Source: an uncultured Tenacibaculum sp. (lineage in GTDB: Bacteria; Bacteroidota; Bacteroidia; Flavobacteriales; Flavobacteriaceae). From it: a stretch of 64,000 bases of DNA. Position numbers and translations under genes: made by a program. The notes beneath the pieces were generated by a model. It saw only the letters and a list, made by a program, of their open reading frames with translations, ran no database searches and had not been told where the DNA came from. The DNA lies in contig NZ_CANMLT010000010.1 of assembly GCF_947498805.1 (NCBI RefSeq), forward strand, positions 96,612-160,611, written 5' to 3'. Shown here one piece after another: positions 16,727 to 26,386 of this stretch. How positions within the stretch are numbered: the stretch's first letter is position 1; every line of letters begins with the position of its first letter.

Positions 16727-16796
16727 TTTTCAATATTTTAAGTATGCAAAATAGCTAATAATTGCTAATTATAGCTTAAGATTGTTTTAAATTTAA

Positions 16797-19127
16797 TTAA
16801 CCTATTACCTTTAATTTCGCGTATTGCAATAATAATTTCTTTTTTCCTGCGGTGGTAAATTCTATTTCCGCTTTTCTATTAGGTCCTTTTCCTTCTAAAC
16901 CTATTACTCTACCCGCTCCAAATCGATTATGTTCTACTAAGTTTCCTATCGAAATTTCTCCATCAAATAAATTTGCTTTTGAAGAAGATATATCCGATAC
17001 TTTTTTCATTCTACTTTTTGGTGGAACTAAATTAGATTTCTCTTTCTTAGCCATGAACTCTTTTCGTTTCTTCTGAATTGGCTTTTGAAAACGTACTTGT
17101 TTTGGTGCATCATCAAATAAATCTGCATCAATAAAACGATTGGCTCTTGGCTCTGGAAGTTTTGGTGTTATATATTCTAAAAATTGCTCGTCAATTTCTT
17201 CTAAGAATCTACTTGGTTCTCCATCAGTCAATTTCCCCCAACGATATCTTGTTTGCGCATAGGTTAAATAGGCAACTTTCTCCGCTCTAGTTAAGGCTAC
17301 ATAAAATAAGCGTCTTTCTTCTTCCAATTCACTTCTCGTATTCATACTCATTGCCGAAGGAAATAGGTTTTCTTCCAATCCAACAATATATACATATGGA
17401 TACTCTAATCCTTTTGATAAGTGAATGGTCATTAAAGAAACTCTTGGTTCTTCATCTTGTTTTTCCGAATCAAAATCGGTCGCTAATGCTACGTCTTCTA
17501 AGAATGCTGTTAGCGATGCATCTAATCCTTCCTCAATTTTATCAGAAATAAAATCTTTAATACCATTTAATAATTCCTGAACGTTCTCCACTTTAGTAAT
17601 CCCTTCAGGAGTACCATCTTTTTGAAGATCTTTTACGATTTGTGTTTGCTTTACAACAGAATCGGCTACTTCAAAAGCGTTTTTCGCCTTTGCTTCTATC
17701 TGAAAACGTTGAATCATATTTACAAAGTTTTGCAACTTTGTTTTAGTACCCGCATTGATTTTTATATCAACTTTATCCAAATTCATTAAAACTTCAAAAA
17801 TGGATTTTTTATAGTGATTTGCAGCAATGACTAATTTATCAACCGTAGTAGCACCAATACCTCTTGCTGGGTAATTAATGATGCGTTTTAATGCTTCTTC
17901 ATCATTCGGGTTAATTAATATTCTTAAATACGAAAGTGTATCTTTTATTTCTTTTCGTTGATAGAAAGAGATACCTCCATAAATCTTATACTGAATATTC
18001 TTCTTACGTAATGCATCTTCTATTGCCCTAGATTGCGCATTTGTTCTATATAAAATGGCAAATGAATCATTTTGTAATTGTTGATTCATTTTGTTCTCCC
18101 AAATAGATTGTGCTACAAAACGACCTTCTTCTCCTTCAGAAATAGTGCGCATCACTTTTACCTGCTCTCCAGCATCATTAGCGGTCCAAATCTCTTTGTC
18201 TAATTTGGTTTTGTTTTTATCAATTACACTGTTTGCTGCTAGAACAATATTGCTGCTCGAACGATAGTTTTGTTCTAATTTAAACGTTTTTACATCTGGG
18301 TAATCTTTTTGGAAGTTTAAGATGTTTTGAATATTCGCTCCACGGAATCCATAGATACTTTGCGAATCATCTCCTACCACACAAATATTTTGAAAACGAT
18401 CTGCTAGAGCACGTACAATTAGATACTGTGAATGGTTGGTATCTTGGTACTCATCTACCATGATGTATCTAAAACGGTCTTGGTATTTCGCTAATACATC
18501 AGGAAATCTAGCTAACAATTCATTAGTTCGTAGTAATAAATCATCAAAATCCATCGCACCCGACTTAAAACATCTATCTACATATTCTTTATAAATGTCT
18601 CCAGTTTTCGGTCTGCTGGCTTCTAAATCGGCTTGTTGTAATTCTGAATTGTTAAAATATGCTCTAACGGTTATTAAACTGTTTTTAAAAGATGAGATAC
18701 GGCTCAAAATTTGTTTTGGCTTGTATCTATCTTTGTCTAACTGCATTTCTTTAATAATTGCAGTAATTAAACGAACAGAGTCTTGGGTATCGTAAATGGT
18801 GAAGTTAGATGGGTATCCTAATCGATCTGCTTCTGAACGTAAAATACGCGCAAAAATAGAGTGAAATGTTCCCATCCACAGATTCTTGGCTTCACTATAT
18901 CCTACTACTTTACCAATACGCTCTTTCATTTCTCGTGCTGCCTTATTGGTAAAGGTTAATGATAATATATTAAAAGCATCCACTCCTCCTTGCATTAAAT
19001 GTGCAATTCTGTAGGTTAATACTCTTGTTTTCCCTGATCCTGCTCCAGCAATGATAATCATTGGTCCGTCTTTTTGTAAAACGGCTGCCCTTTGAGGCTC
19101 GTTAAGTTGCTCTAAATAAGTACTCAA
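16797..19127 (-). CDS. pcrA: UvrD/PcrA-type ATP-dependent DNA helicase
   Basis: Superfamily 1A 3'-5' helicase of 776 residues for repair and replication-conflict resolution. Motifs in order: QxxA-type LNEPQRAAV at 8-16, Walker A GAGSGKT at 28-34, DEYQDTN (motif II), GDDSQSIYGFRGA (III), QNYRS (IV), TIHLSKGLEYPYV (V) and VALTRAE (VI). The C-terminal 50 residues (VEHNRFGAGRVIGLEGKGPNRKAEIEF) form the Tudor-like domain that contacts RNA polymerase in PcrA/UvrD. The gene stands 70 bp upstream of the DUF4290-murA pair on the same strand. UvrD versus PcrA naming cannot be settled from sequence. Confidence 0.95.
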   Translation of the reverse strand: MSTYLEQLNEPQRAAVLQKDGPMIIIAGAGSGKTRVLTYRIAHLMQGGVDAFNILSLTFTNKAAREMKERIGKVVGYSEAKNLWMGTFHSIFARILRSEADRLGYPSNFTIYDTQDSVRLITAIIKEMQLDKDRYKPKQILSRISSFKNSLITVRAYFNNSELQQADLEASRPKTGDIYKEYVDRCFKSGAMDFDDLLLRTNELLARFPDVLAKYQDRFRYIMVDEYQDTNHSQYLIVRALADRFQNICVVGDDSQSIYGFRGANIQNILNFQKDYPDVKTFKLEQNYRSSSNIVLAANSVIDKNKTKLDKEIWTANDAGEQVKVMRTISEGEEGRFVAQSIWENKMNQQLQNDSFAILYRTNAQSRAIEDALRKKNIQYKIYGGISFYQRKEIKDTLSYLRILINPNDEEALKRIINYPARGIGATTVDKLVIAANHYKKSIFEVLMNLDKVDIKINAGTKTKLQNFVNMIQRFQIEAKAKNAFEVADSVVKQTQIVKDLQKDGTPEGITKVENVQELLNGIKDFISDKIEEGLDASLTAFLEDVALATDFDSEKQDEEPRVSLMTIHLSKGLEYPYVYIVGLEENLFPSAMSMNTRSELEEERRLFYVALTRAEKVAYLTYAQTRYRWGKLTDGEPSRFLEEIDEQFLEYITPKLPEPRANRFIDADLFDDAPKQVRFQKPIQKKRKEFMAKKEKSNLVPPKSRMKKVSDISSSKANLFDGEISIGNLVEHNRFGAGRVIGLEGKGPNRKAEIEFTTAGKKKLLLQYAKLKVIG

Positions 19128-19269
19128 TGAAAAATTTATTGAAAGAATTTACAAAGTGGAAAATTACGGATTCTTTTAGGTTTTGTAAAGGCTTATTAAC
19201 ATTTTTTTATTCACATTTTTTTTCTCAAAGTAAATGTTATGCTTACTTTCGTCTTCAATAGTTTTGAAT

Positions 19270-19782
19270 ATGGAAGATAAAATATTAGAAGGACTTGCCT
19301 ATGCGCTTCCTGCATTGATTACGGGAGGAGTTGCCTATATGATTTTAAGTCGCTTTATTGATCAAGATAATAATGAGAAAAAATTCAATGCGTTAGTAGC
19401 AAAAAAACGCGAGAGCTTACCTACTAAACTTCAAGCATATGAACGTATGCTTTTGTTTTGCGAACGTATTAATCCAGCTAAATTATTATTAAGAATTAAG
19501 CCTATTGGAAATACCCCAGAAGATTATGCGCAATTGTTAATTGCCAATATTGAGCAAGAGTTTGAACACAACTTAGTGCAACAATTATATATTTCTGATG
19601 ATAGTTGGAAAGCAGTGTCAGGTGCTAAATTGGCTATAATGGCTAAGATTAGAAATACTGCTGAAAAAGCAAGTTCTGCCAACGAATTAAGAGAAAATGT
19701 TCTGATAGACTATTCTAAAGAAGCGAGTCCAACAGAAACCGCCATTTTAATTCTAAAACAAGAAGTAAAAAAATTAATATAA
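19270..19782 (+). CDS. Small membrane-anchored protein (DUF7935-like)
   Basis: 170 residues from the ATG at 19270 (MEDKILEGLAYALPALITGG). A longer frame from 19234 exists but starts in promoter-like sequence. One N-terminal membrane helix (about residues 8-28) is followed by a cytoplasmic helical domain with KLQAYERMLLFCERINPAKLLLRI, a pattern I associate with a conserved Bacteroidota family of unknown function (DUF7935). It is divergent from the helicase gene and convergent with the amylase block, with a shared terminator. No enzymatic motif seen. Confidence 0.75.
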   Translation: MEDKILEGLAYALPALITGGVAYMILSRFIDQDNNEKKFNALVAKKRESLPTKLQAYERMLLFCERINPAKLLLRIKPIGNTPEDYAQLLIANIEQEFEHNLVQQLYISDDSWKAVSGAKLAIMAKIRNTAEKASSANELRENVLIDYSKEASPTETAILILKQEVKKLI

Positions 19783-19812
19783 AAAAAAGCTCGCGATTGC
19801 GAGCTTTTTTAT
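19781..19812. terminator. Bidirectional terminator
   Basis: Stem AGCTCGC/GCGAGCT with loop GATT, flanked by A8 and T6. It serves the rightward small membrane protein gene and the leftward glucan-degradation block. Confidence 0.88.
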
Positions 19813-19818
19813 TGATTG

Positions 19819-21249
19819 TTATTCTTTGATTAAGATCTTATATTCCCATGGTTTTAGTGTAATTGGTGGGTTTATACTATCTATTTTTACTTTAGCGTTA
19901 TTCATGTAATCTAGATACTCACCTTCTTTTATCCAAGTCTTAGCAACTCCATCAGATAAATTCGCTACAAATAAAACCTTATCCCCTTCTTTTTCTCTTG
20001 AGAACTTAAGTATTCTATTATTAGAGCTTTCAAGGTTATAATATGCTCCATTTTTTCCTCCATGCAATGCTTTGTTTGTAGATTTCAGTTTTCCTAATTT
20101 CTGCAATACTTCCCATTCTTTTCCTTTTTCATGTGGAATTTCATCTTTTTCAAAAAACTTTAATCGATGCTTCATTCCGTATTCTTGTCCAGAATAAATT
20201 AATGGCATCCCTGGTGCTACATAACTTAAAGCAGTCATTACTTCCCAAGCATCTCCCATGCGCTCTTCAATAGTTCCGTTCCAAGAGTTTTCATCGTGAT
20301 TAGTTACAAACGTCATTAAAATATCATCTTTTTCATAACGTGCTGTATCTTTTGCATAATTTTCATTCCATGCTTTTGGTCCACCATCTTTAGCAATGTG
20401 GTTCATGGTATGATGACGATCCCAACCGTATGCCATATCAAACAACCCTTCTTTTAATAATTCTGGTTCCCAAGCTTCTGCTAACATAAAAATGTCTTTT
20501 TTAGCTCTTAACTGCGGAATTGCTTCTTGCCAAAAATCAGTTGGTACTGATCCTGCAACATCACAACGGAATCCATCTACATTTTCTTCAGTAATCCAAT
20601 GTTGCATGTCTTTTACCATTGCCTTACGCAATTCTTTGTTGTCATAGTTTAAGTCAGCAACGTCTGCCCAACCTACTGGAGTTCCATCTGCATTTAAAGG
20701 ATCTGTAATTTCTCCTTTTGCATTCTTTGTATAAAATTCTGGATTGCTTGTTAACCAAGTATGATCCCATCCTGTATGGTTAGGAACCCAGTCTAAAATT
20801 ACATACATATCATTCTCATGTGCTGTTTTTACTAATTTTCTAAAGTCTTCAATAGTACCAAACTCTGGATTGATCTTAGTAAAATCGGTTACAGCATAGT
20901 AACTTCCTAAGTATTTTTTTCTTTCCTCTTCTGGAAACTCCGAAGCAAATTTATCTCCCCTTGCTTTTCTCTTTGTTTCTGAAATTGGAAATATTGGCAT
21001 TAACCATATAATTTTTACGCCTAATTCTTTTAATTGAGGAATGTCTTTGGTGAATTGATCAAAGGTTCCTTCTTTTGAATACTGTCTAATATTTGCTTCA
21101 TAAATAACCGCACTTTCCATCATGTCATCTGAAACAGGAGCTATTTTAGCTACCTCTACTGGAGTGGTAACTTTGGCTTCTTCCTTTTTTTCAGTTTTAC
21201 ATGCAAAAACGATACATAAACTTGCAATAATTAACGTTAGTTTCTTCAT
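19819..21249 (-). CDS. GH13 alpha-amylase-family lipoprotein
   Basis: Lipid-anchored alpha-glucan hydrolase of 476 residues; lipobox VFAC with Cys17. The (beta/alpha)8 barrel carries the GH13 triad in region order: DWVPNH near 153-158, GFRCD with nucleophile Asp230, LAEAWEP with acid/base Glu258, and TNHDE with Asp319. A short C-terminal beta domain (ILKFSREKEGDKVLFVANL) ends the protein. It is the last gene of the leftward maltodextrin block, 5 bp after the preceding GH13 gene and just before the shared terminator. Likely acts on short maltooligosaccharides at the outer membrane or in the periplasm. Confidence 0.92.
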   Translation of the reverse strand: MKKLTLIIASLCIVFACKTEKKEEAKVTTPVEVAKIAPVSDDMMESAVIYEANIRQYSKEGTFDQFTKDIPQLKELGVKIIWLMPIFPISETKRKARGDKFASEFPEEERKKYLGSYYAVTDFTKINPEFGTIEDFRKLVKTAHENDMYVILDWVPNHTGWDHTWLTSNPEFYTKNAKGEITDPLNADGTPVGWADVADLNYDNKELRKAMVKDMQHWITEENVDGFRCDVAGSVPTDFWQEAIPQLRAKKDIFMLAEAWEPELLKEGLFDMAYGWDRHHTMNHIAKDGGPKAWNENYAKDTARYEKDDILMTFVTNHDENSWNGTIEERMGDAWEVMTALSYVAPGMPLIYSGQEYGMKHRLKFFEKDEIPHEKGKEWEVLQKLGKLKSTNKALHGGKNGAYYNLESSNNRILKFSREKEGDKVLFVANLSDGVAKTWIKEGEYLDYMNNAKVKIDSINPPITLKPWEYKILIKE

Positions 21250-21254
21250 ACTCT

Positions 21255-22901
21255 TTAGTTGTTTTCTAATAATACAATTGTATAAGGGGTGTTTATAACT
21301 ATTTTTCCGTTGGTTACTTTTACTTCTTGATTTGAATACGCGTCTTTTAATAAACTTCCGTCTTTGAATACAGCTGCTACATCAAGGGTTTTCTCTCCTT
21401 TAGGTAATTCTAAACCAATTACTACATCTTCTTTAAAAGTGCCTTGCTCAAAGCTTCTTTTGAATAAATATGGTTTTTCAGAAATCATTTGATGTTTTCC
21501 TGCACCAACCGCTGGGTGGTTCTTTCTAAACTTTCCAAGTTTCTGCCAATGTGCTAGCAATTCTTTGGTCTCTTGGTTTTTTAATTGCTCCCAATTCATT
21601 GGAGAACGTAAATTGGCATCTCCTTCTGCTCCTTCTATGATTAATGGACGTGCTACTTCATCTCCATAGTATATTTGTGATGTACCTGGTGATAATAATA
21701 GTTTTGTAGCTGTTTCATAAGCTTTTTCTCTTTTAGGGTCAAAAGGTTGTCCATCATCATGAGAGGTCATATAGTTTAAGGTTTCAAAACCTTTTAACTC
21801 ATTATGCAAGGCTTTGTCATACTTAGCAAACAAAGCCTCGTAACTTGGAAGTTGCTTTGCATTCCATTTAAATTCAAAGTTGATTAAGCTGTTAAAAGCC
21901 TTATCGAAATAGTTTACTTTCTTATTTCCAAAATCATAGAATTGTCCGCCACTAATTCCATATCCATATACTTCCCCTACTAAATAAAAGTCTTTTCCTA
22001 AGTATTCTGTTGGATGTGCTGATTTAAACTCTTCGTATGCAGTATCACAGATTGTTTTAAATTCTTGCCATACATTTTCTTCTACATGCTTTACAGTATC
22101 TACACGATACCCATCAATTCCGAATTCTTTGACATAATCTGCCAACCATTTCATAATATAAAATCGTGGTGCTCTTGGGTACCCTGTTTTCTTAAAAAAC
22201 TCATCTAGTTCTTTTACTTCTTGCTCATAACGCCCTTCTGCTTTCCATTTCTTTACCAATTCTTCAGGTAAGTTTACTTCTTCATTACTTTCTGTTAATA
22301 CATCTGGTAAGTTTCTTACGAGTGTACAGGTTACGGTAGTTTCATAGTCTTTATACACACATTGTGGAGTTGTACGTACCCAATTTTCTTCCCAAACCTT
22401 GTCTTTGGCTGTTACTGGGCCTATGTGGTTTACCACGGCATCTAACAAAATTCTAATTTTATGTTTATGTGCCGTTTTTATAAGTTCTTTAAGGTCTTCT
22501 TCGGTTCCAAAATTCGGATCTAATTGTGTCCAGTCTTTGGTCCAATATCCATGAAAACCATAGGTATACCCAGTATCTTCATCGGTTCCATCATGAATTT
22601 GTTCTACAATAGGCGACATCCATATGGCATTGATTCCTAATTTATCAAAGTATCCTTCTTTTATTTTTTGTGTAATTCCTTTTAAGTCTCCTCCATCAAA
22701 ACCTCTATATTTTGATGGTTCATGGGTTCTATCAAAATTCACATCGTTGGAGGTGTCTCCATTGTGAAACCTGTCAGTAAGTAAGAAGTATAGGTTTGCT
22801 CCATTCCAAACAAACGGAACTTCTTGTTTCGGTTTTTTCTCTTCTTTTTTACAAGAAAATAAGGTGATACATCCTATGAAAACAATGAGTAGTTTCTTCA
22901 T
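21255..22901 (-). CDS. GH13 alpha-amylase-family lipoprotein
   Basis: 548-residue lipoprotein (lipobox LFSC, Cys17). Catalytic set: DAVVNH at 154-159, GYRVDTVKH with nucleophile Asp268, LVGEVYG with Glu310, and SHDDG with Asp382. An insertion at about 160-245 with several charged segments and two Cys separates the third strand region from the nucleophile; it may be an extended B domain. It sits 2 bp downstream of the esterase-GH31 fusion gene and 5 bp upstream of the next amylase gene, so it is part of one message. Substrate within the starch series cannot be fixed from the motifs. Confidence 0.92.
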   Translation of the reverse strand: MKKLLIVFIGCITLFSCKKEEKKPKQEVPFVWNGANLYFLLTDRFHNGDTSNDVNFDRTHEPSKYRGFDGGDLKGITQKIKEGYFDKLGINAIWMSPIVEQIHDGTDEDTGYTYGFHGYWTKDWTQLDPNFGTEEDLKELIKTAHKHKIRILLDAVVNHIGPVTAKDKVWEENWVRTTPQCVYKDYETTVTCTLVRNLPDVLTESNEEVNLPEELVKKWKAEGRYEQEVKELDEFFKKTGYPRAPRFYIMKWLADYVKEFGIDGYRVDTVKHVEENVWQEFKTICDTAYEEFKSAHPTEYLGKDFYLVGEVYGYGISGGQFYDFGNKKVNYFDKAFNSLINFEFKWNAKQLPSYEALFAKYDKALHNELKGFETLNYMTSHDDGQPFDPKREKAYETATKLLLSPGTSQIYYGDEVARPLIIEGAEGDANLRSPMNWEQLKNQETKELLAHWQKLGKFRKNHPAVGAGKHQMISEKPYLFKRSFEQGTFKEDVVIGLELPKGEKTLDVAAVFKDGSLLKDAYSNQEVKVTNGKIVINTPYTIVLLENN

Positions 22902-22903
22902 TT

Positions 22904-25900
22904 TTATAGTTTTATGGTAATTTTTTCAGTCTTTTTTGTATTCCAATCAAAAGATACTAAAAGACTTTTGTTGGTTTGATTCCAAACAATTGCTTGTTTC
23001 TTTCTTCCTATTTTTACTTCTTTTGGTGCTTTTTGTACGTTGTGTACAATTAGCTTCATACTCTTTTTAGATACTTTAAACTCTTTTCCAATAGCATCTT
23101 TCAATTGAATTGTTAAACAGTCCTTTTCAAATTCACTGTCAAAACTCAACAATTCGTATTGATTTTTTTGAATGGCATTAGCTGTCATACCATCATCATT
23201 GTATAAGTTTCTTTTACTTTTCTTTACAGATCTATCATGGTAATAGTGTATTTCTAAATTATTTCCTTTATAGCTATCTGTAGATTGTACAAGTTTGGTC
23301 ATCGGTATAAACGCACCTGCTCTTACATAAGTGGGGATCGCATTTATTTTTGTTGCTACTTGCTTTTTCTGTCCGCCGATAACTTTTTCATCGGTATAAA
23401 AATCAAACCATACGGCATTTTTCGGAAAGTATACTTCTTGCTTTGTTACTTTTGAGTTTAAGATAGGTGTGATTAAGAAATCATTTCCCCATAAATAGGT
23501 CGAAGCTAACTTTTGTAATTCTTCATTGGCTGAATTCTCAAAAAACAAAGGTCTCATTAATGGTTTTCCAAACTGACTATTTTCATATACTAAGTGATAG
23601 TTATATGGTAATAGTTTATATCGTAACTCTATAGATTGCTTTGCCAGTTCTTTTGCTTTTTCTGAACGAAACACCGGTTCACTAGGTACTTCTTCTTGTG
23701 CATGAGGTCTAAAGATTGGTTGAAATACTCCGTATTGTAACCATCGTGTATACAATTCGTCATCTAAATTGGCGCCTGCAAAACCTCCTAAATCAGAATG
23801 CATATATCCTATTCCTTGCATTCCCATTTGTAATGATATTTCTGGCTGACTTTGTAAGCCTCCCCAGGTTCTATTTACATCTCCAGACCATGGCACTAAA
23901 CCAAAACGCTGAGAACCTGAATATCCTGCACGCATTAGAATGAATGGTCTTTCATTTGGATATTCTTTTTGAAAACCTTCTGCTATTAATCGCGCCCAAT
24001 CATGTCCGTAAATATTATGTACTTCGTCGGCAGTTCCTGTAGCGTGTTGTACCCAAGATGGGTGCACTTCTGGTTCTCCTAAATCTCCCCAAAAACCTTG
24101 TACTCCCATATTTTTGATTCCTTTATAGATGTTCCAAAACCACGTTCTTCCTTCTTTTTTATAGATATCTACAATACCGGTATTTCCGAAGTAAAAATCA
24201 TATCTCGCTGGTTTTCCAACAGAATCTTTTGCTAACACATCTTTCGCTACTGCATCTTTCCATTTTTTAGATGTAGACAATACAAATGGTTCTGTTATTA
24301 AGACTGTTTTTACTCCTTTGTTTTTAAGGTTTTGTACCATCTGCTTCATATCAGGAAATGAGTCTTTATACACTTCTAAATTTCCCATGGTTCCTTTTAA
24401 GTCTTTTCCGAACCAATATAAATCAAGAATTATAGCATCTACTGGGATTTCCTCTTCTTTGAATTTTGTAATGGTATTTTCGGTTTCTTTTTGAGAATGA
24501 TATCCAAATCTACTTGAAAAATTACCTAATGCCCAACGTGGTAACATTGGTTGTTTTCCGGTTAACTGGGTATAATTTCCTATTAAATCTAACCAAGATT
24601 CGCCCACAATTACTTGATAGGTTTTTCTTCCTGAGATTGTTTCATAACTTAAGGCATTGTCTTTATAACTATCTAAATCTAAATAACCTATAGGAGCGTT
24701 GTCAAAATGAATTGCATACTTCTTTGATGATAACACCAATGGCATTGAAAAGTTCATCAGTTTAGACCTATCTTCATATCCATAATGTGCTTTGTTATAC
24801 AATTCTAAACGGTTTCCTCTACGGTTCATCCCTAAAGCTCTTGCTCCTCCTCCATATAAAACTTCTTCCGGAGTTAACGCAAATCGTAAGGTTTCATAAT
24901 CATCATTCTTTTGGTATCCATTTTTCTCTTCTGTTACTTTTTTTCCCTTGTACCAATACGAAACTTTAAATGGTTGCTTATTTATTACAATTGATAATTG
25001 ATTTGTTTTAAACTCAATTTGTTTATCATTCTCCACAAACTTAGCCTTGTTATATGCTGATGTTAATACTACTGCATGGGATGCTTTGGTCGTTTCTTTT
25101 TCTCCCTTCGGAACAAAGGTTGTTTCTGAAATCTCAGGAGCATAAAATTGCATTTTATAGGCTCCATCAGACACCTTTATATTCAATTGATTGTTTGTGT
25201 AAGTAGCTCCTACAAATGTTCTAGGCTGCATGCTATCTTTAAATAACCAAGCAATGGCTTCTTCAAAATTGGTTCTCCAAAGTTTTTCGTCATGCTTTCC
25301 TTCTGGAACTACTTTAGATTTGATATTCTCTGAGTTAAAACCTTCTTCTTTTAAGGTTTTAACCATGGCATTCATATCTTGTGCAGTTTGGCTGATTTCG
25401 TTAAAAGCAACATTGTTTCCTTCTTTAGCTCCTGCTAAAAAATACATCTTAGTATCTTTTAGTTTTCCATGTGTTTGAGAATATTCCTTTACTTCTGGAG
25501 TAAACCAAAATGCTGGAGAAAACACACCTACTTTTCCAAATACTTTTGGATACTTTAAGGCTGCATAATGAGAAATTAGCCCTCCCATTGAGCTTCCGAT
25601 AATTCCTGTATTAGATTTATCTTGTATAGTTCTATAGTTTTTATCGATATATGGCTTAAGTTTTTTTACTACAAAATCTAAATAAGCATCTCCTTCCCCT
25701 CCTCCATATTTATTGTTTGTCCAAGGAGAATATTCATCTAAGCGTTTTTTACCACCATTATCAATTCCTACAACTATTAATTCTAAGTTTTTGTCTTTAA
25801 ATAGTTTATTTAGTGTTTCATCTACTTCCCACTCTCCAGAAAAAGATGTTTTCTTATCAAACAAATTCTGTGCATCATGCATATAGACTACTGGATACGA

Positions 25901-26386
25901 TTTTTTAGATGCATTGTAATTTGGAGGTAAATACAATCGAACTGTTCGTTTTCTATGCAACTCTGGAATTTCAAATTCCTTTGTTAATACAGTGACATTT
26001 TTTGATGCTGTAGATGCTTCTTCTGGACTAAATAAATGCGACCAACCCGCAATTTTAACCTTTATGGTATCCTTTCCAGTGTTAAAATTATGGATTCTAT
26101 TGTCTATACTTTTTCCATTCGCATCACATTCAGCAGTTTTCCAAGTTCCTTGTGTGAACTTAAACAATACATTATTTGATTTTTGCGGAAGTGTTATGGA
26201 ATAAACTCCATCTTTTTGTTTAAGTTGATACTTTTCATTTCCGCCAGTCCAACCTTCAAAATCACCAGAAACATATATTGGTACATCTTTAGGTGTACCT
26301 TCTGGCAATTCTTCAACAACAATAGTCACTTGTCCGAATACTGTAAGTCCTATAAATAGGAATGCTATGTTTATTATGTTTTTCAC
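22904..26386 (-). CDS. Multidomain CBM / putative esterase / GH31 alpha-glucosidase
   Basis: A secreted 1160-residue fusion. Signal peptide 1-19 (ending VFGQ). Residues about 20-115: starch-binding-like beta domain with VSGDFEGWTGG and FKFTQGTW. Residues about 130-385: alpha/beta-hydrolase of the esterase D type with HDAQNLFD, nucleophile Ser266 in GSSMGG and a late His in GKHDEKLW (about 365). Residues about 390-1160: GH31 with LGNFSSRFGYHS, nucleophile Asp768 in WGDLGEPE, acid/base Asp836 in PWSGDVNRTW and RPHAQEE, then a C-terminal beta domain. GH31 would release glucose from maltodextrin ends; the esterase might remove acyl or other ester groups. It abuts the upstream GH13 gene with no gap. 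Confidence 0.9.
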   Translation of the reverse strand: MKNIINIAFLFIGLTVFGQVTIVVEELPEGTPKDVPIYVSGDFEGWTGGNEKYQLKQKDGVYSITLPQKSNNVLFKFTQGTWKTAECDANGKSIDNRIHNFNTGKDTIKVKIAGWSHLFSPEEASTASKNVTVLTKEFEIPELHRKRTVRLYLPPNYNASKKSYPVVYMHDAQNLFDKKTSFSGEWEVDETLNKLFKDKNLELIVVGIDNGGKKRLDEYSPWTNNKYGGGEGDAYLDFVVKKLKPYIDKNYRTIQDKSNTGIIGSSMGGLISHYAALKYPKVFGKVGVFSPAFWFTPEVKEYSQTHGKLKDTKMYFLAGAKEGNNVAFNEISQTAQDMNAMVKTLKEEGFNSENIKSKVVPEGKHDEKLWRTNFEEAIAWLFKDSMQPRTFVGATYTNNQLNIKVSDGAYKMQFYAPEISETTFVPKGEKETTKASHAVVLTSAYNKAKFVENDKQIEFKTNQLSIVINKQPFKVSYWYKGKKVTEEKNGYQKNDDYETLRFALTPEEVLYGGGARALGMNRRGNRLELYNKAHYGYEDRSKLMNFSMPLVLSSKKYAIHFDNAPIGYLDLDSYKDNALSYETISGRKTYQVIVGESWLDLIGNYTQLTGKQPMLPRWALGNFSSRFGYHSQKETENTITKFKEEEIPVDAIILDLYWFGKDLKGTMGNLEVYKDSFPDMKQMVQNLKNKGVKTVLITEPFVLSTSKKWKDAVAKDVLAKDSVGKPARYDFYFGNTGIVDIYKKEGRTWFWNIYKGIKNMGVQGFWGDLGEPEVHPSWVQHATGTADEVHNIYGHDWARLIAEGFQKEYPNERPFILMRAGYSGSQRFGLVPWSGDVNRTWGGLQSQPEISLQMGMQGIGYMHSDLGGFAGANLDDELYTRWLQYGVFQPIFRPHAQEEVPSEPVFRSEKAKELAKQSIELRYKLLPYNYHLVYENSQFGKPLMRPLFFENSANEELQKLASTYLWGNDFLITPILNSKVTKQEVYFPKNAVWFDFYTDEKVIGGQKKQVATKINAIPTYVRAGAFIPMTKLVQSTDSYKGNNLEIHYYHDRSVKKSKRNLYNDDGMTANAIQKNQYELLSFDSEFEKDCLTIQLKDAIGKEFKVSKKSMKLIVHNVQKAPKEVKIGRKKQAIVWNQTNKSLLVSFDWNTKKTEKITIKL

